DNA of 64,000 nt from Paraescarpia echinospica (taxonomy: Eukaryota > Annelida > Polychaeta > Sabellida > Siboglinidae): contig CM034533.1 of assembly GCA_020002185.1 (NCBI GenBank), positions 37,616,219 to 37,680,218 on the forward strand, in the 5' to 3' direction. The notes below the pieces were generated by a model. The model made no database searches, had not been told where the DNA came from, and saw nothing but the letters and a program-made list of their open reading frames with translations. Below, piece after piece: positions 27,801 to 36,250 of the stretch; position 1 is the first letter of the stretch; the number at the start of each line of letters is the position of its first letter. The position numbers and the translations under genes are program-made.

Positions 27801-29021
27801 GGACAGACCATTTAGTGTAGAGTCTGAATGGACAGTCCCTTGAGTGTAGTGGGCTGAATGGACAGGTATTCGAGTGTAGTCAACTGAATGGACAGTCCCT
27901 TTAGTGTAGGGGGCTGAATGGGCAGTCCATTGAGTGTAGGGGCTGAATCATCTGGCCCTTCTGTATAGGGGGCTGAATGGACAGGTCCTTGAGTATAGGG
28001 GGCTGAGTGGACAGGCCTAGGGCGAGGGGGGTTGAATGCACTGGCACTTGAGTGTAGGGGGCTGAAGTAGACCTAACACACCTGTTGAGTCTCCTGCACA
28101 AACTCCACTGGAGTCTCTGCTACTCCTGACTCTGGCTCCTGCTCTTCTTTTTGCTGCAGTTCTCCGTCAGCTGGAGTCAGGGTCATCTCCATGGTAACCG
28201 TGTTATCGCCAACCCCCAGACCAGCGTCGATGGGCGCCTCAGTCTCCGTTGAGATGTGGATCAACTCTCCGGTGCTGTCATCTTCAGTGTCCACTTTGAG
28301 GTACTGTGCTTGTCCGTCAGGCATAATCTGGATCAGCTGCTTTTCGCCGTTGCTATCGGTTACCTATCAACAAAAGTGTGTATTCAACAGTACTGTATAT
28401 TTATACTTTGTATGTCGCAAACATTGAATTGTTATTACGATTTATTATTACTTTTATTATTTATGATACTGTTACTTTTAAAATATATATCCCATATTAG
28501 CGATATATATATATAAATATATATGTATGTATATGCTATTTATTAACAAGAATCTTCTTGACTGTTATACTTGTCAATTATTTTAATTTATAATTCATGG
28601 TCGTGTTAAATATATCTGTCTAGATCTATCCATTCTGATTACTGGTCAACATTAAGTAGTGCCACTATGTCAATTTACTTCCTCCGCAATATGTGTTAAT
28701 GACCGACCCACCCGTTGCAAATGTGAGAATACCCCCAAGGTGAGAACACCCCCAAGGTGAGTACACCCCCAAGGTGTGAAAACCCCCAAGGTGAGAACAC
28801 CCCGAAAGTGAGAACACCCCCAAGGTGTGAGAGAAATGAAAGTGCACCTGGATGTAATGCATTTGTCCCTCCCCGGTGGTCACTTGTATGAGCTGACCCT
28901 CGGGCAGTATGGCCTGACCAGCGTCATCCTGCATGATCAACTGGACGACCTCTGTGTTCTGGGTGAAGGTCGTCTCCCCCATTTCTGTGACCTCTGACCC
29001 GTCCCCTCCGTCCTCCGCCAT
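9089..29021 (-). CDS. AT-hook and C2H2 zinc-finger DNA-binding protein (16 exons, 3' end open)
   Basis: Sixteen minus-strand exons join in consistent phase: 28848-29021, 28082-28363, 27057-27342, 24769-24963, 24375-24425, 22916-23107, 21020-21141, 20165-20372, 19637-19756, 18645-18836, 13893-14071, 13280-13408, 11636-11802, 10745-10864, 10297-10450, 9089-9268 (2751 nt, 917 codons). Order of parts: a Q/V/I-rich acidic N-terminus with QLIQVTTGEGQMHYIQ and QLIQIMPDGQAQYLKV; three AT-hooks (KRGRGRPRK, KRGRGRPPK, KRGRGRPRR); a low-complexity linker; nine zinc fingers, the last of C2HC form; then a QALTVVE..TIQIPVGHLGG tail. It is probably a nuclear transcription or chromatin factor binding AT-rich DNA plus a longer site. 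The ATG in MAEDGGDG is chosen because it lies just after a good splice acceptor (GTTGTCAG). Nothing ends the protein after CFEQ at 9089: a GTGTCA donor follows, so more exons are expected. I could not match it to a named family; a ZFAT-like or ZNF335-like role is only analogy. Confidence 0.88.
9620..9715. repeat. Dispersed repeat copy 1 with CTCF-like motif
   Basis: Shares about 95 bp with 11083-11178: ATGAACAAATGTTATT at the start, AAATTTGTCCAGCAGGTGGA in the middle and TACAATCCACTA at the end. Inside it 9646-9660 reads CCAGTAGATGGCACT, fitting the known CTCF core CCASYAGRKGGC. It lies in the intron between exons 15 and 16. Confidence 0.7.
10297..10450 (-). CDS. Zinc-finger gene exon 15
   Basis: Acceptor TTCCAG, donor AAT|GTAAGT. 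Encodes the final His of finger 7 (HKGQRDYK), finger 8 (CGVCDFYGYTFTDIRKHIER then KH) and the first half of finger 9 (CDKCGAAFKNEAMLN). Confidence 0.9.
10745..10864 (-). CDS. Zinc-finger gene exon 14
   Basis: Acceptor TTTCAG, donor AAAAG|GTGTGT. Completes finger 6 (GCERSDITKHLLIH) and carries most of finger 7 (CEVCGKAFRHVKNKELHVK). Confidence 0.9.
11083..11178. repeat. Dispersed repeat copy 2 with CTCF-like motif
   Basis: Second copy of the repeat at 9620-9715. 11109-11123 reads TCAGCAGATGGCGCC, one mismatch from the CTCF core, and a CCAGCAGGTGGA follows as in copy 1. It is in the intron between exons 13 and 14. Confidence 0.7.
11636..11802 (-). CDS. Zinc-finger gene exon 13
   Basis: Acceptor CCTTCAG, donor TACAG|GTAGGT. 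Encodes the helix of finger 4 (DQYILKMHLKMVH), all of finger 5 (CTVCSKKFTRKAHLKRHLRI then H), a classic-type linker DPEKPFK, and the start of finger 6 (CPHCDYR). Confidence 0.93.
11880..12523. mobile_element. Mariner-like transposon fossil with inverted internal duplication
   Basis: The left end GTGTCCCAAAAAAGTCTCGA pairs imperfectly with the inverted right end (GTTTTCCAAAAAGTCCCTAT on the minus strand). On the plus strand 12030-12165 encodes a mariner-type N-terminal helix-turn-helix (LTKSAVQIQRF and DRKTINRIVAKFATGGTICD). On the minus strand 12505-12380 encodes the same part (TNRIVAKFTTGGTICDLHKG) and 12300-12180 a later transposase part (QVEFVKWFSGRLENDGDFLK). It therefore holds two opposed N-terminal copies and is non-functional. 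It lies in the intron between exons 12 and 13. Confidence 0.75.
12535..12897. repeat. (TAC)n / (ACT)n trinucleotide microsatellite
   Basis: About 360 bp of imperfect TAC repeats, interrupted by TAA and TTC triplets. It abuts the right end of the mariner-like fossil. Poly-Leu, poly-Thr and poly-Val ORFs here are artefacts. Confidence 0.95.
13143..13200 (+). repeat. tRNA-like A-box fragment, possible SINE head
   Basis: GTGATCTAGTGGTAGAGCAC has the form of a tRNA D-arm / polymerase III A-box followed by an anticodon-arm-like stretch. No clear B-box follows, so it is at best a truncated SINE head, not a tRNA gene. Confidence 0.35.
13280..13408 (-). CDS. Zinc-finger gene exon 12
   Basis: Acceptor CATGCAG, donor TACAAG|GTAATG. 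DVH completes finger 2 from exon 11; CNICEFMAEHAYVIKRHLMR then H is finger 3; CEVCGKTYK opens finger 4. Confidence 0.92.
13893..14071 (-). CDS. Zinc-finger gene exon 11 (first zinc fingers)
   Basis: Begins at the minus-strand acceptor GTGTGTGTAG|GTCTGAAGACATC and joins exon 10 in phase (C|GT gives Arg). Encodes LKTSESDLERLK, finger 1 (CPRCDYQAYYEQQYQEHIAT then AH) and finger 2 up to HFK. The acceptor and exon start are the seed of the 48-bp array immediately upstream, and the frame stays open into the first array unit. Confidence 0.9.
14072..17575. repeat. 48-bp minisatellite made of a splice acceptor plus exon 11 start, with CRE palindromes
   Basis: Roughly 70 units of 48 bp. On the minus strand each unit reads GTGTGTGTAG|GTCTGACGTC, then ATCTAAGATTGTTATTAAAG, then TGTGTACG. 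The first 20 bases match the exon 11 border (GTGTGTGTAG|GTCTGAAGAC). Most units keep TGACGTCA, the CRE/ATF palindrome; some have TGATGTCA or TGACATCA. Some units lack 9-10 bp (ACCGTACAC). A degraded patch lies at about 16440-16620. Long ORFs on both strands (VGLTSSKIVIKVCTV type) follow from a 48-nt unit with no stop. Confidence 0.95.
17576..18644. other. Intron sequence without recognised features
   Basis: Remainder of the intron between exons 10 and 11: AT-rich, with no ORF or repeat of note apart from two CTATCCACCAGGT copies near 17872 and 17890. Confidence 0.5.
18645..18836 (-). CDS. Zinc-finger gene exon 10
   Basis: Acceptor GTGCCCAG, donor CGC|GTAAGT. Encodes DLRKGDSGDLAAKLSSLMPP, then VIQLPQHLVPLLVPKREPIK and KYIHQGHIGMLLLYSGREQS. 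No zinc finger; hydrophobic, Leu/Pro/Val-rich, a possible interaction region. Phases fit exon 9 and exon 11. Confidence 0.85.
18892..19420. mobile_element. Candidate non-autonomous hAT-like element
   Basis: The left end CAGGAATGGGGTCAGGTAC and the inverted right end (CAGGTTTGGGATCAAGTAC on the minus strand) agree at 15 of 19 positions. Both ends are followed by GTACAAGTCC / AAGTACTTGGAC-type subterminal repeats, as in hAT elements. Flanking octamers (GTTGTTAA, ACTGATAA) agree at only 5 of 8 positions. 529 bp, no coding capacity, in the intron between exons 9 and 10. Confidence 0.5.
19637..19756 (-). CDS. Zinc-finger gene exon 9
   Basis: Acceptor TTGTGCAG, donor TCAG|GTATGC. Encodes AATIDSSDRQGEESNVIMGV, then MDIDQLSGDITTGLELTTS: acidic and Ser/Thr-rich linker sequence. 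Phase 1 at both ends fits the neighbours. Confidence 0.8.
20165..20372 (-). CDS. Zinc-finger gene exon 8
   Basis: Acceptor GCATGCAG, donor GCAG|GTGGGT. Encodes GLTMSALQRNGQLATILPKP, then PADGDTMVPQHLM and DDLTPMNGDMPPCIDEAANA, a low-complexity linker rich in Pro, Met and Asp. Confidence 0.82.
21020..21141 (-). CDS. Zinc-finger gene exon 7 (third AT-hook)
   Basis: Acceptor GTTGCAG, donor CTACAG|GTAATG. Opens directly with VKRGRGRPRRNPPPG, an AT-hook (GRP core flanked by basic residues) that binds the minor groove of AT-rich DNA, then a Pro/Gly/Met-rich stretch. Confidence 0.9.
21289..22492. mobile_element. Non-autonomous hAT element with intact 8-bp target duplication
   Basis: The left end is CAGTGGTG and the right end CACCACTG, flanked by a perfect 8-bp direct repeat CATAATTT at 21281-21288 and 22493-22500. 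An 8-bp duplication and CAGNGGTG-type ends are hallmarks of the hAT superfamily. Subterminal ACTCGAGTA / ACTTGAGTA and AGTAATTAA / TTACTTCG stretches are present. No transposase is recognisable. The right target repeat touches a LINE 3' fragment. In the intron between exons 6 and 7. Confidence 0.85.
22505..22690 (-). mobile_element. LINE 3' fragment, copy A
   Basis: The minus strand reads RPKLRWNDSMNRDLK, a stop, then GMNRQDWRDIADKHLG and a GTGGACCCCGCCCC tail. It aligns with the fragment at 54942-55130 and has one unexpanded copy of the CCCCGCAAGGGAGCAAGGGG-like tail that forms a 48-bp array there. Confidence 0.7.
22916..23107 (-). CDS. Zinc-finger gene exon 6 (second AT-hook)
   Basis: Acceptor TGTGTTATAG|ACTACGAGACGG, donor CCAG|GTGCGT. 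Encodes an acidic run DYETGPVEGEVEEVEEGTD, then LSTPFKRGRGRPPK with an AT-hook, then QNQMQNFLANLGLPG. Its acceptor plus exon start is the seed of the 28-bp array directly upstream. Confidence 0.9.
23108..24296. repeat. 28-bp minisatellite made of the exon 6 splice acceptor and exon start
   Basis: About 42 units. On the minus strand each unit reads TGTGTTGTAG|ACTATGAGAC followed by GGTCCCCG, closely matching the true border TGTGTTATAG|ACTACGAGACGG. A longer repeat of about 418 bp is visible: the block from about 23520 recurs from about 23938 with the same private variants (ACACAAGGACC, CACAGGAAGTGTC). The array fills most of the intron between exons 5 and 6. Confidence 0.95.
24375..24425 (-). 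CDS. Zinc-finger gene exon 5 (basic microexon)
   Basis: 51 bp, acceptor TTTCTAG, donor ACAG|GTAACA. Encodes DGRRKSLRVKKKSRILTG, strongly basic and plausible as a nuclear localisation signal (RRK...KKK). Phase fits both neighbours. Confidence 0.8.
24769..24963 (-). CDS. Zinc-finger gene exon 4 (first AT-hook)
   Basis: Acceptor GTTGCCAG, donor CTTG|GTACGT. Opens with GKRGRGRPRKVIKEEP, an AT-hook followed by an IKEE sequence that resembles a sumoylation site (inference), then an acidic Ser-rich stretch ending SAIEGLLGLSELG. Confidence 0.92.
25028..26373. repeat. 42-bp minisatellite array
   Basis: About 32 units with GGACCAGTCCATTCACAGAC then ACGTCCACACACTGTATACC. Subfamilies follow position: CAGGCCATTCATAG units at 25028-25380, CAGTCCATTCACAG in the middle, and TACTAGGGACC/TACCGGGGACC types with CATAAAC or CATAGAG at the end. 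In the intron between exons 3 and 4. Long ORFs are artefacts of the 42-nt unit. Confidence 0.95.
26390..27056. other. Intron sequence without recognised features
   Basis: Very AT-rich remainder of the intron between exons 3 and 4; TATTATTATA-like stretches only. Confidence 0.5.
27057..27342 (-). CDS. Zinc-finger gene exon 3
   Basis: Acceptor TGTTTCAG, donor CCAG|GTGAGG. Encodes DATESQTNLQDPQELTAETA, then a Glu/Pro/Ala-rich run and SPIELTSETIVVVGGKKCVL, ending YPFQPTPIP. Acidic, no known domain. Confidence 0.88.
27650..28075. repeat. About 30-bp degenerate minisatellite
   Basis: About 14 imperfect units with GGGGCTGAATGGACAGTCC then TTGAGTGTAG. It fills the right part of the intron between exons 2 and 3, up to a few bases from the exon 2 donor. 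More decayed than the other arrays. Confidence 0.85.
28082..28363 (-). CDS. Zinc-finger gene exon 2
   Basis: Acceptor GTTGATAG, donor CAACAG|GTGTGT. Encodes VTDSNGEKQLIQIMPDGQAQ then YLKVDTEDDSTGELIHIS, continuing the Gln/Ile/Val pattern of exon 1, followed by acidic sequence ending ETPVEFVQETQQ. Such regions often act as activation domains; here that is inference. Confidence 0.92.
28722..28832. repeat. Short 19-20-bp tandem repeat
   Basis: About six units of AACACCCCCAAGGTGAG starting 16 bp beyond the exon 1 donor, in the intron between exons 1 and 2. On the minus strand each unit reads CTCACCTTGGGGGTGTT. Confidence 0.85.
28848..29021 (-). CDS. Zinc-finger gene exon 1 (coding start)
   Basis: ATG at 29019-29021 opens MAEDGGDGSEVTEMGETTF. 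It is followed by VVQLIMQDDAGQAILPEGQL and IQVTTGEGQMHYIQ, ending at CAG|GTGCAC. A GTTGTCAG acceptor 13-14 bp before the ATG suggests that a 5' non-coding exon lies upstream. An in-frame ATG upstream of that acceptor would only be used if the intron were retained. Confidence 0.88.
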
Positions 29022-29518
29022 CTTCTTCCACGATCTGACAACATTCACAATTTATTTATAGCCTTCATCACTATAAAGGTAGTTATTAAAAAATTTAGAC
29101 TTTCTAATAGTAGCCGTCACGAAAAGACATCAATATTTTTTCTTAGAAATAAGCAGTGTTTGTGGTAAGTTTCAGAGATAAAATTTTAAAATAAAAGCCT
29201 GACCATTCCAAATGCTCCTCTTCATAATTACCAAATAGCATATATGGGGCAACTTTCATTTTTGTTACACCCAACAAGTGCACAATACAATACAAGTGAC
29301 ACATTGTCATTATGCGAAGGTTGATTTTTCGGTGCCATGTCCAAAGTTACATGGAGTTGCTGTACCAATCACATGACCTAGCAAAAGGTCCGCCAAGCCA
29401 TCAAAAAATTGACGACAAACATGTGGAGCATTCATGCATTCTATCATACATTTTGTTGAAATTCTTACCTCCAAAGCTTTTCTTTATATGACAAAAATAC
29501 AAGGCAGTTTTTAAAGTG

Positions 29519-32500
29519 ACGACTGCATGTGGGAATGTTTAATCTAGGTGTTGTCATGTGGGAACGTTTAATCTAGGTGGTGCCATGTGGAAACGTTTAA
29601 TCTAGGTGGTGTCATGTGGAAACGTTTAATCTAGGTGGTGTCATGTGGGAATGTTTAATCTAGGTAGTGTAATGTGGGAACGTTTAATCTAGGTGGTGTC
29701 ATGTGGGAATGTTTAATCTAGGTGGTTGTCATGTGGGAACGTTTAATCTAGGTGCTGTCATGTGGTAATGTTTAATGTAGGTGCTGTCATGGGGGAACGT
29801 TTAATGTAGGTGCTGTCATGTGGGAATGTTTAATGTAGGTGCTGTCATAAGGGAACGTTTAATGTAGGTGCTGTCATGTGGGAACGTTTAATCTAGGTGG
29901 TGTCATGTGGGAACGTTTAATCTAGGTGGTGTCATGTGGGAACGTTTAATCTAGGTGGTGTCTTGTGGGAACGTTTAATCTAGGTGGTGTCATGTGGGAA
30001 CGTTTAATCTAGGTGGTGTCTTGTGGGAACGTTTAATCTAGGTGGTGTCATGTGGGAATGTTTAATCTAGGTGCTGTCATGTGGGAACGTTTAATCTAGG
30101 TGCTGTCATGTGGGAACGTTTAATCTAGGTGGCGTCATGTGGGAACGTTTAATCTAGGTGGTGTCATGTGGGAATGTTTAATCTAGGTAGTGTAATGTGG
30201 GAACATTTAATCTAGGTGGTGTCATGTGGGAATGTTTAATCTAGGTAGTGTAATGTGGGAACATTTAATCTAGGTGGTGTCATGTGGGAACGTTTAATCT
30301 AGGTGGTGTCATGTGGGAATGTTTAATCTAGGTGGTGTCATGTGGGAACGTTTAATCTAGGTGCTGTCATGTGGTAATGTTTAATGTAGGTGCTGTCATG
30401 GGGGAACGTTTAATGTAGGTGCTGTCATGTGGGAACATTTAATGTAGGTGCCGTCATGGGGGAACGTTTAATGTAGGTGCTGTCATGTGGGAACGTTTAA
30501 TGTAGGTGCTGTCATGTGGGAACGTTTAATCTAGGTGGTGTCATGTGGGAACGTTTAATCTAGGTGGTGTCATGTGGGAACGTTTAATCTAGGTGGTGTC
30601 ATGTGGGAACGTTTAATCTAGGTGGTGTCATGTGGGAACGTTTTATCTAGGTGCTGTCATGTGGGAACGTTTAATCTAGGTGGTGTCATGTGGGAACGTT
30701 TTATCTAGGTGCTGTCATGTGGGAACGTTTAATCTAGGTGCTGTCATGTGGGAAGCGTTTAATCTAGGTGTGTCATGTAGAACGTTTAATCTAGGTGGTG
30801 TCATGTGGGAACGTTTAATCTAGGTGGTGTCATGTGGGAATGTTTAATCTAGGTGGTGTCATGTGGGAAGCGTTTAATCTAGGTGCTGTCATGTGGTAAT
30901 GTTTAATGTAGGTGCTGTCATCATGGGGAACGTTTAATGTAGGTGCTGTCATGTGGGAATGTTTAATCTAGGTGCTGTCATGTCTAGAATCATGTGGGAG
31001 CGTTAATCTGTCATGTGGGAACGTTTAATCTAGGTGGTGTCATGTGGGGAGCGTTTAATCTAGGTGGTGTCATGTGGGAATGTTTAATCTAGGTGCTGTC
31101 ATGTGGGAACGTTTAATCTAGGTGCTGTCATGTGGGAATGTTTAATCTAGGTGGTGTCATGTGGGAATGTTTAATCTAGGTGCTGTCATGTGGTAACGTT
31201 TAATGTAGGTGCTGTCATGTGGGAATGTTTAAGCTAGGTGGTGTCATGTGGGAACGTTTAATGTAGGTGCTGTCATGTGGTAACGTTTAATGTAGGTGCT
31301 GTCATGTAGGAATGTTTAATGTAGGTGCTGTCATGTGGGAATGTTTAATCTAGGTGCTGTCCTGTGGTAACGTTTAATGTAGGTGCTGTCATGTGGGAAT
31401 GTTTAATCTAGGTGCTGTCATGTGGGAACGTTTAATCTAGGTGCTGTCATGTGGGAACGTTTAATCTAGGTGGCGTCATGTGGGAACGTTTAATCTAGAT
31501 GGTGTCATGTGGGAATGTTTAATCTAGGTAGTGTAATGTGGGAACATTTAATCTAGGTGGTGTCATGTGGGAACGTTTAATCTAGGTGGTGTCATGTGGG
31601 AATGTTTAATCTAGGTGGTGTCATGTGGGAACGTTTAATCTAGGTGCTGTCATGTGGTAATGTTTAATGTAGGTGCTGTCATGGGGGAACGTTTAATGTA
31701 GGTGCTGTCATGTGGGAACATTTAATGTAGGTGCTGTCATGGGGGAACGTTTAATGTAGGTGCTGTCATGTGGGAACGTTTAATGTAGGTGCTGTCATGT
31801 GGGAACGTTTAATCTAGGTGGTGTCATGTGGGAACGTTTAATCTAGGTGGTGTCATGTGGGAACGTTTAATCTAGGTGGTGTCATGTGGGAACGTTTAAT
31901 CTAGGTGGTGTCATGTGGGAATGTTTAATCTAGGTGGTGTCATGTGGGAACGTTTTATCTAGGTGCTGTCATGTGGGAACGTTTAATCTAGGTGCTGTCA
32001 TGTGGGAACGTTTAATCTAGGTGGTGTCATGTGGGAATGTTTAATCTAGGTAGTGTAATGTGGGAACGTTTAATCTAGGTGGTGTCATGTGGGAACGTTT
32101 AATCTAGGTGGTGTCATGTGGGAATGTTTAATCTAGGTGGTGTCATGTGGGAACGTTTAATCTAGGTGCTGTCATGTGGTAATGTTTAATGTAGGTGCTG
32201 TCATGGGGGAACGTTTAATGTAGGTGCTGTCATGTGGGAATGTTTAATCTAGGTGCTGTCATGTGGGAACGTTTAATGTAGGTGCTGTCATGTGGGAACG
32301 TTTAATCTAGGTGGTGTCATGTGGGAATGTTTAATCTAGGTGGTGTCATGTGGGAACGTTTAATCTAGGTGGTGTCATGTGGGAATGTTTAATCTAGGTG
32401 CTGTCATGTGGGAACGTTTAATCTAGGTGGTGTCATGTGGGAATGTTTAATCTAGGTGGTGTCATGTGGGAATGTTTAATCTAGGTGCTGTCATGTGGTA

Positions 32501-32872
32501 ACGTTTAATGTAGGTGCTGTCATGTGGGAATGTTTAAGCTAGGTGGTGTCATGTGGGAACGTTTAATGTAGGTGCTGTCATGTGGTAACGTTTAATGTAG
32601 GTGCTGTCATGTAGGAATGTTTAATCTAGGTGCTGTCATGTGGGAATGTTTAATCTAGGTGCTGTCCTGTGGTAACGTTTAATGTAGGTGCTGTCATGTG
32701 GGAATGTTTAATCTAGGTGCTGTCATGTCGGAATGTTTAATCTAGGTGGTGTCATGTGGTAACGTTTAGTGTAGGTGCTGTCATGTGGGAATGTTTAATC
32801 AAGGTGCTGTCATGTGGTAACGTTTAATGTAGGTGGTGTCATGTGTTAACGTTTAATGTAGGTGGTGTCATC
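29519..32872. repeat. 29-bp minisatellite array (about 115 units)
   Basis: Units of GTGGGAACGTTTAATCTAGG then TGGTGTCAT, with common variants (AATGTTTAAT, TTTAATGTAGG, TGCTGTC). Ordered blocks of variants recur: the combination GTGGTAATGTTTAATGTAGG then ...GGGGGAACG occurs near 29764, 30373, 31656 and 32178, showing higher-order duplication. Lies between the coding start of the zinc-finger gene and its putative first exon. Confidence 0.96.
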
Positions 32873-33645
32873 GACTACTCAGTAAGGGCTCGCACCAGAC
32901 ATTACACAACATTGACTAGTCAGTAAGGGCTCGCACCAGACATTACACAACATTGACTACTCAGTAAGGGCTCGCACCAGACATTACACAACATTGACTA
33001 CTCAGTAAGGGCTCGCACCAGACATTACACAACATTGACTAGTCAGTAAGGGCTCGCACCAGACATTACACAACATTGACTACTCAGTAAGGGCTCGCAC
33101 CAGACATTACACAACATTGACTACTCAGTATGGGCTCGCACCAGACATTACACAACATTGACTAGTCAGTAAGGGCTCGCACCAGACATTACACAACATT
33201 GACTACTCAGTAAGGGCTCGCACCAGACATTACACAACATTGACTACTCAGTATGGGCTCGCACCAGACATTACACAACATTGACTACTCAGTAAGGGCT
33301 CGCACCAGACATTACACAACATTGACTACTCAGTATGGGCTAGCACCAGACATTACTCAACATTGACTAGTCAGTAAGGGCTCGCACCAGACATTACACA
33401 ACATTGACTAGTCAGTAAGGGCTCGCACCAGACATTACACAACATTGACTACTCAGTAAGGGCTCGCACCAGACATTACACAACATTGACTACTCAGTAA
33501 GGGCTCGCACCAGACATTACACAACATTGACTACTCAGTAAGGGCTCCCACCAGACATTACACAACATTGACTACTCAGTAAGGGCTCGCACCAGACATT
33601 ACACAACATTGACTACTCAGTAAGGGCTCCCACCAGACATTACAC
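32873..33645. repeat. 41-bp minisatellite array
   Basis: About 19 units with GACTACTCAGTAAGGGCTCG then CACCAGACATTACACAACATT, abutting the 29-bp array without a spacer. Variants (ACTAGTCAG / ACTACTCAG, AAGGG / ATGGG) alternate in short blocks. Units are nearly identical, so the expansion is young. Confidence 0.96.
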
Positions 33646-33881
33646 AACATGAGAGCTTCTCAAACTGTTTTATGCCATGTTGCCATCACCCCTGTTTCAC
33701 ATAATGTTTCCACAAAGACTCCTTTACTCTACTCATTCCAAAACTACAAGCTACTTTAGAAGTGGTGACTGGAGAGGACACACCTTTACTTGCAATCTAT
33801 TTTATAGGTGCTCACAGAAATATACATTTTTAATATAAGTACAATTAAATTGGTGATGCTGCACAGTACTGACAAGCTTCT

Positions 33882-34099
33882 TTATTCTGGTATTTGCATC
33901 AAAGGTGCACCACCTCTGCCCGCTTCAAATGCTGCCTTGATGTGCAGGAGACTGGATACCAGTCTCATAGCTGGGGGCGAATGGTCGATGTTGAATATCA
34001 CAATGGTGCCAGAATCTTGCTGGAGGGCCAGACGCTCTGCCTGAGCAGCAGTTGACATCAGGTGTAGGTATTCACAAATGAATTGCGACACAATCTCAC
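33882..34099 (-). pseudogene. Orphan terminal-exon-like ORF, function unknown
   Basis: The minus strand has AACACACAG|GTGAGATTG, then an open frame EIVSQFICEYLHLMSTAAQA, RLALQQDSGTIVIFNIDHSP and LHIKAAFEAGRGGAPLMQIP, ending in a stop. The stop overlaps AATAAA (33881-33886), a poly(A)-signal match. The composition looks like real protein, but I do not recognise the family, and no partner exons were found in the LINE-bearing sequence upstream. It could be a pseudogene fragment, or the last exon of a gene nested in the zinc-finger gene's first intron. Confidence 0.4.
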
Positions 34100-34389
34100 C
34101 TGTGTGTTCTGTATAATGATATCAGTGACGATCTGCCAATATTTGCAGTATGTGAGTATCAAATGTGTAGAAATACTAAAATGAATACTCAGTACACTAG
34201 GGTAATAAATTAAGACACCTTAACTTCACTCTCACATGAACTAAGTCTACAATCATGGGATGATATTTTGAACTTACATGATGTAAATCAGGCGTATGAT
34301 CTATTTTAAAACAAATTTATAGGCTTGTTCAGCAAGCATTGCCCTATAAAAATTATTTCAGGAAAAGTGACATGTATAAGAAGCCTTGA

Positions 34390-36250
34390 TTCACTAAAGG
34401 TTTGAAATGTTCTTGTGCCAAAAAGAAGAAGCTTTACAAAGGATTTGTTATATCCCGCTCACATGAAGCTGAACTAAAGTACAAACACTATAAAAATAAA
34501 TTAGGATCTATATTAAGGTTTGCTGAAAAAGCATATTACAGCAGAATGTTGGAGAAACAAAACAATAATATAAAGGGCGTCTGGAAAATTCTAAATAGGG
34601 TAATCAACAAACAACTCAGTACTCCAACATATCCTGCCTATTTTATGAACAATGACAGAGATACATGAAAAGAAGGAAATTGCAAATGGATTTAATAATT
34701 TTTTTTTACAAATGTTGGACCCAATCTTGCAAAACAAATTAATCTTCCTAAAAATTATGTAGATATATTTGATTATTTGGGAAAAGAATTTGATAAAAGT
34801 ATGTTTCTAAGTCCTGTTGATGACCAAGACATTATCAGAACTGTTCAAAATGTTAAGAGTAAAATGTCAACAGATTGTAATGATTTAAACATGAGCATGA
34901 TTAAGATCATTATTGCTCACATTGTAAAACCGTTGAAGCTCATATGCAATGTTTTCTTTATCACTGGAATATTTCATAATCAAATGAAAACAGCTAGTCA
35001 TTCCAATATTTAAGTCTGGTAATAAGGGTGTATTTACAAATTACAGACCTATTTCTTTGTTGCCCCAGTTCTCAAAAATACTGGAGTAATTATACAGTGA
35101 CAGGTTAGATAGTTTTCTAAATAAGTATAATATACTCAGTCCTAGTTAATATGGATATAGATCAAGCATGTCAACATCTCATGCCTTAATAGAATCGGTG
35201 GAAGAAATGACTAATTCTCTTGATAATAATAATAAATATGCCATTGGCATATTTGTTGACCTTAAGAAAGCATTTGATATGGTTAACCATGATATATTGG
35301 CAAACAAATTATATTTTTATGGTATTCGTGGTGTTGCACATCAATGGATTATGAGTTACTTGAAAAACAGAAGTCAGTTTGTTCACTGTATTATAACTGT
35401 GACTCAGAAATACTTAAATATCTTGTGGTGTCCCACAAGGATCTGTTTTAGGTCCAAAGTTGTTTATTTTGTACATAAACAATATTTGTAATGTTTCAAG
35501 CATCTTTAAGTTAATCTTATTTGCTGATGATACCAACATATTCTACAGTAATAGTGATATAGGTGAACTTGTCAGGTTGACAAATATTGAATTGGAAAAG
35601 TTACATGTATGGTTTGCAGTAAACAGGCTCTCTCTCAATATATCAAAAACAAATTATATGTTATTTGGCAAACGTATTATAAAGACACCTGTCTCTATAC
35701 ATATAAGTAAGGAAGACATAAATAAGGTTGAATTCACCAAATTTTTAGGAGTTTTGATAGATAATAAATTAACATGGAAAAAACACATTTCTGTGATAAA
35801 ATCTAAACTCTCAAAGAGTTGTGCCATAATGTATAGAGCCAGCTTTCTCATTGACAAACGGGGAATGCTTACTTTATACCATTCCCTTTTTCTCCCATAC
35901 ATTATGTATTGCATTGAAGTATGGGGCAATACGTATGCTACTACCTTAAATTGTTTAGTAGTGTTACAAAAGAGAGTGGTGCGCTTAATTTGTAGAGCTA
36001 AGAGGTTGGATCACACTTCTTCTCTATTCTCTGAATTACATATCTTGAAAGTGTCAGATATTGTTGATTTATGAACTGCACTTATTATGTACAAGGCAAA
36101 TAGCAATTTGCTACCAGTGAACATACAAAAGTTGTTTACTTTGTACAGTCCTGTATATGCAACTAGACAAAGCCCAACTTTTAAACAACATTTTGCTTAA
36201 AGTTGTAACACTATGGAATTCTCTAGACAATTCTTTAATATGTTCTAAAA
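34390..36250 (+). mobile_element. Decayed LINE, jockey/CR1-like reverse transcriptase
   Basis: In order: linker with YKHYKNKLGSILRFAEKAYY (34402-34668); TNYRPISLLPQFSKILE near 35040-35090 interrupted by a stop; [20 protein letters not shown] (35168-35491); [20 protein letters not shown], reachable only through a frame change near 35425; FADDTNIFYSNSDIGE and LSLNISKTNYMLFGKR (35460-36074); then a C-terminal remnant MYKANSNLLPVNIQKLF. Multiple stops and frameshifts mark it as dead. Antisense to the zinc-finger gene. Confidence 0.92.
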
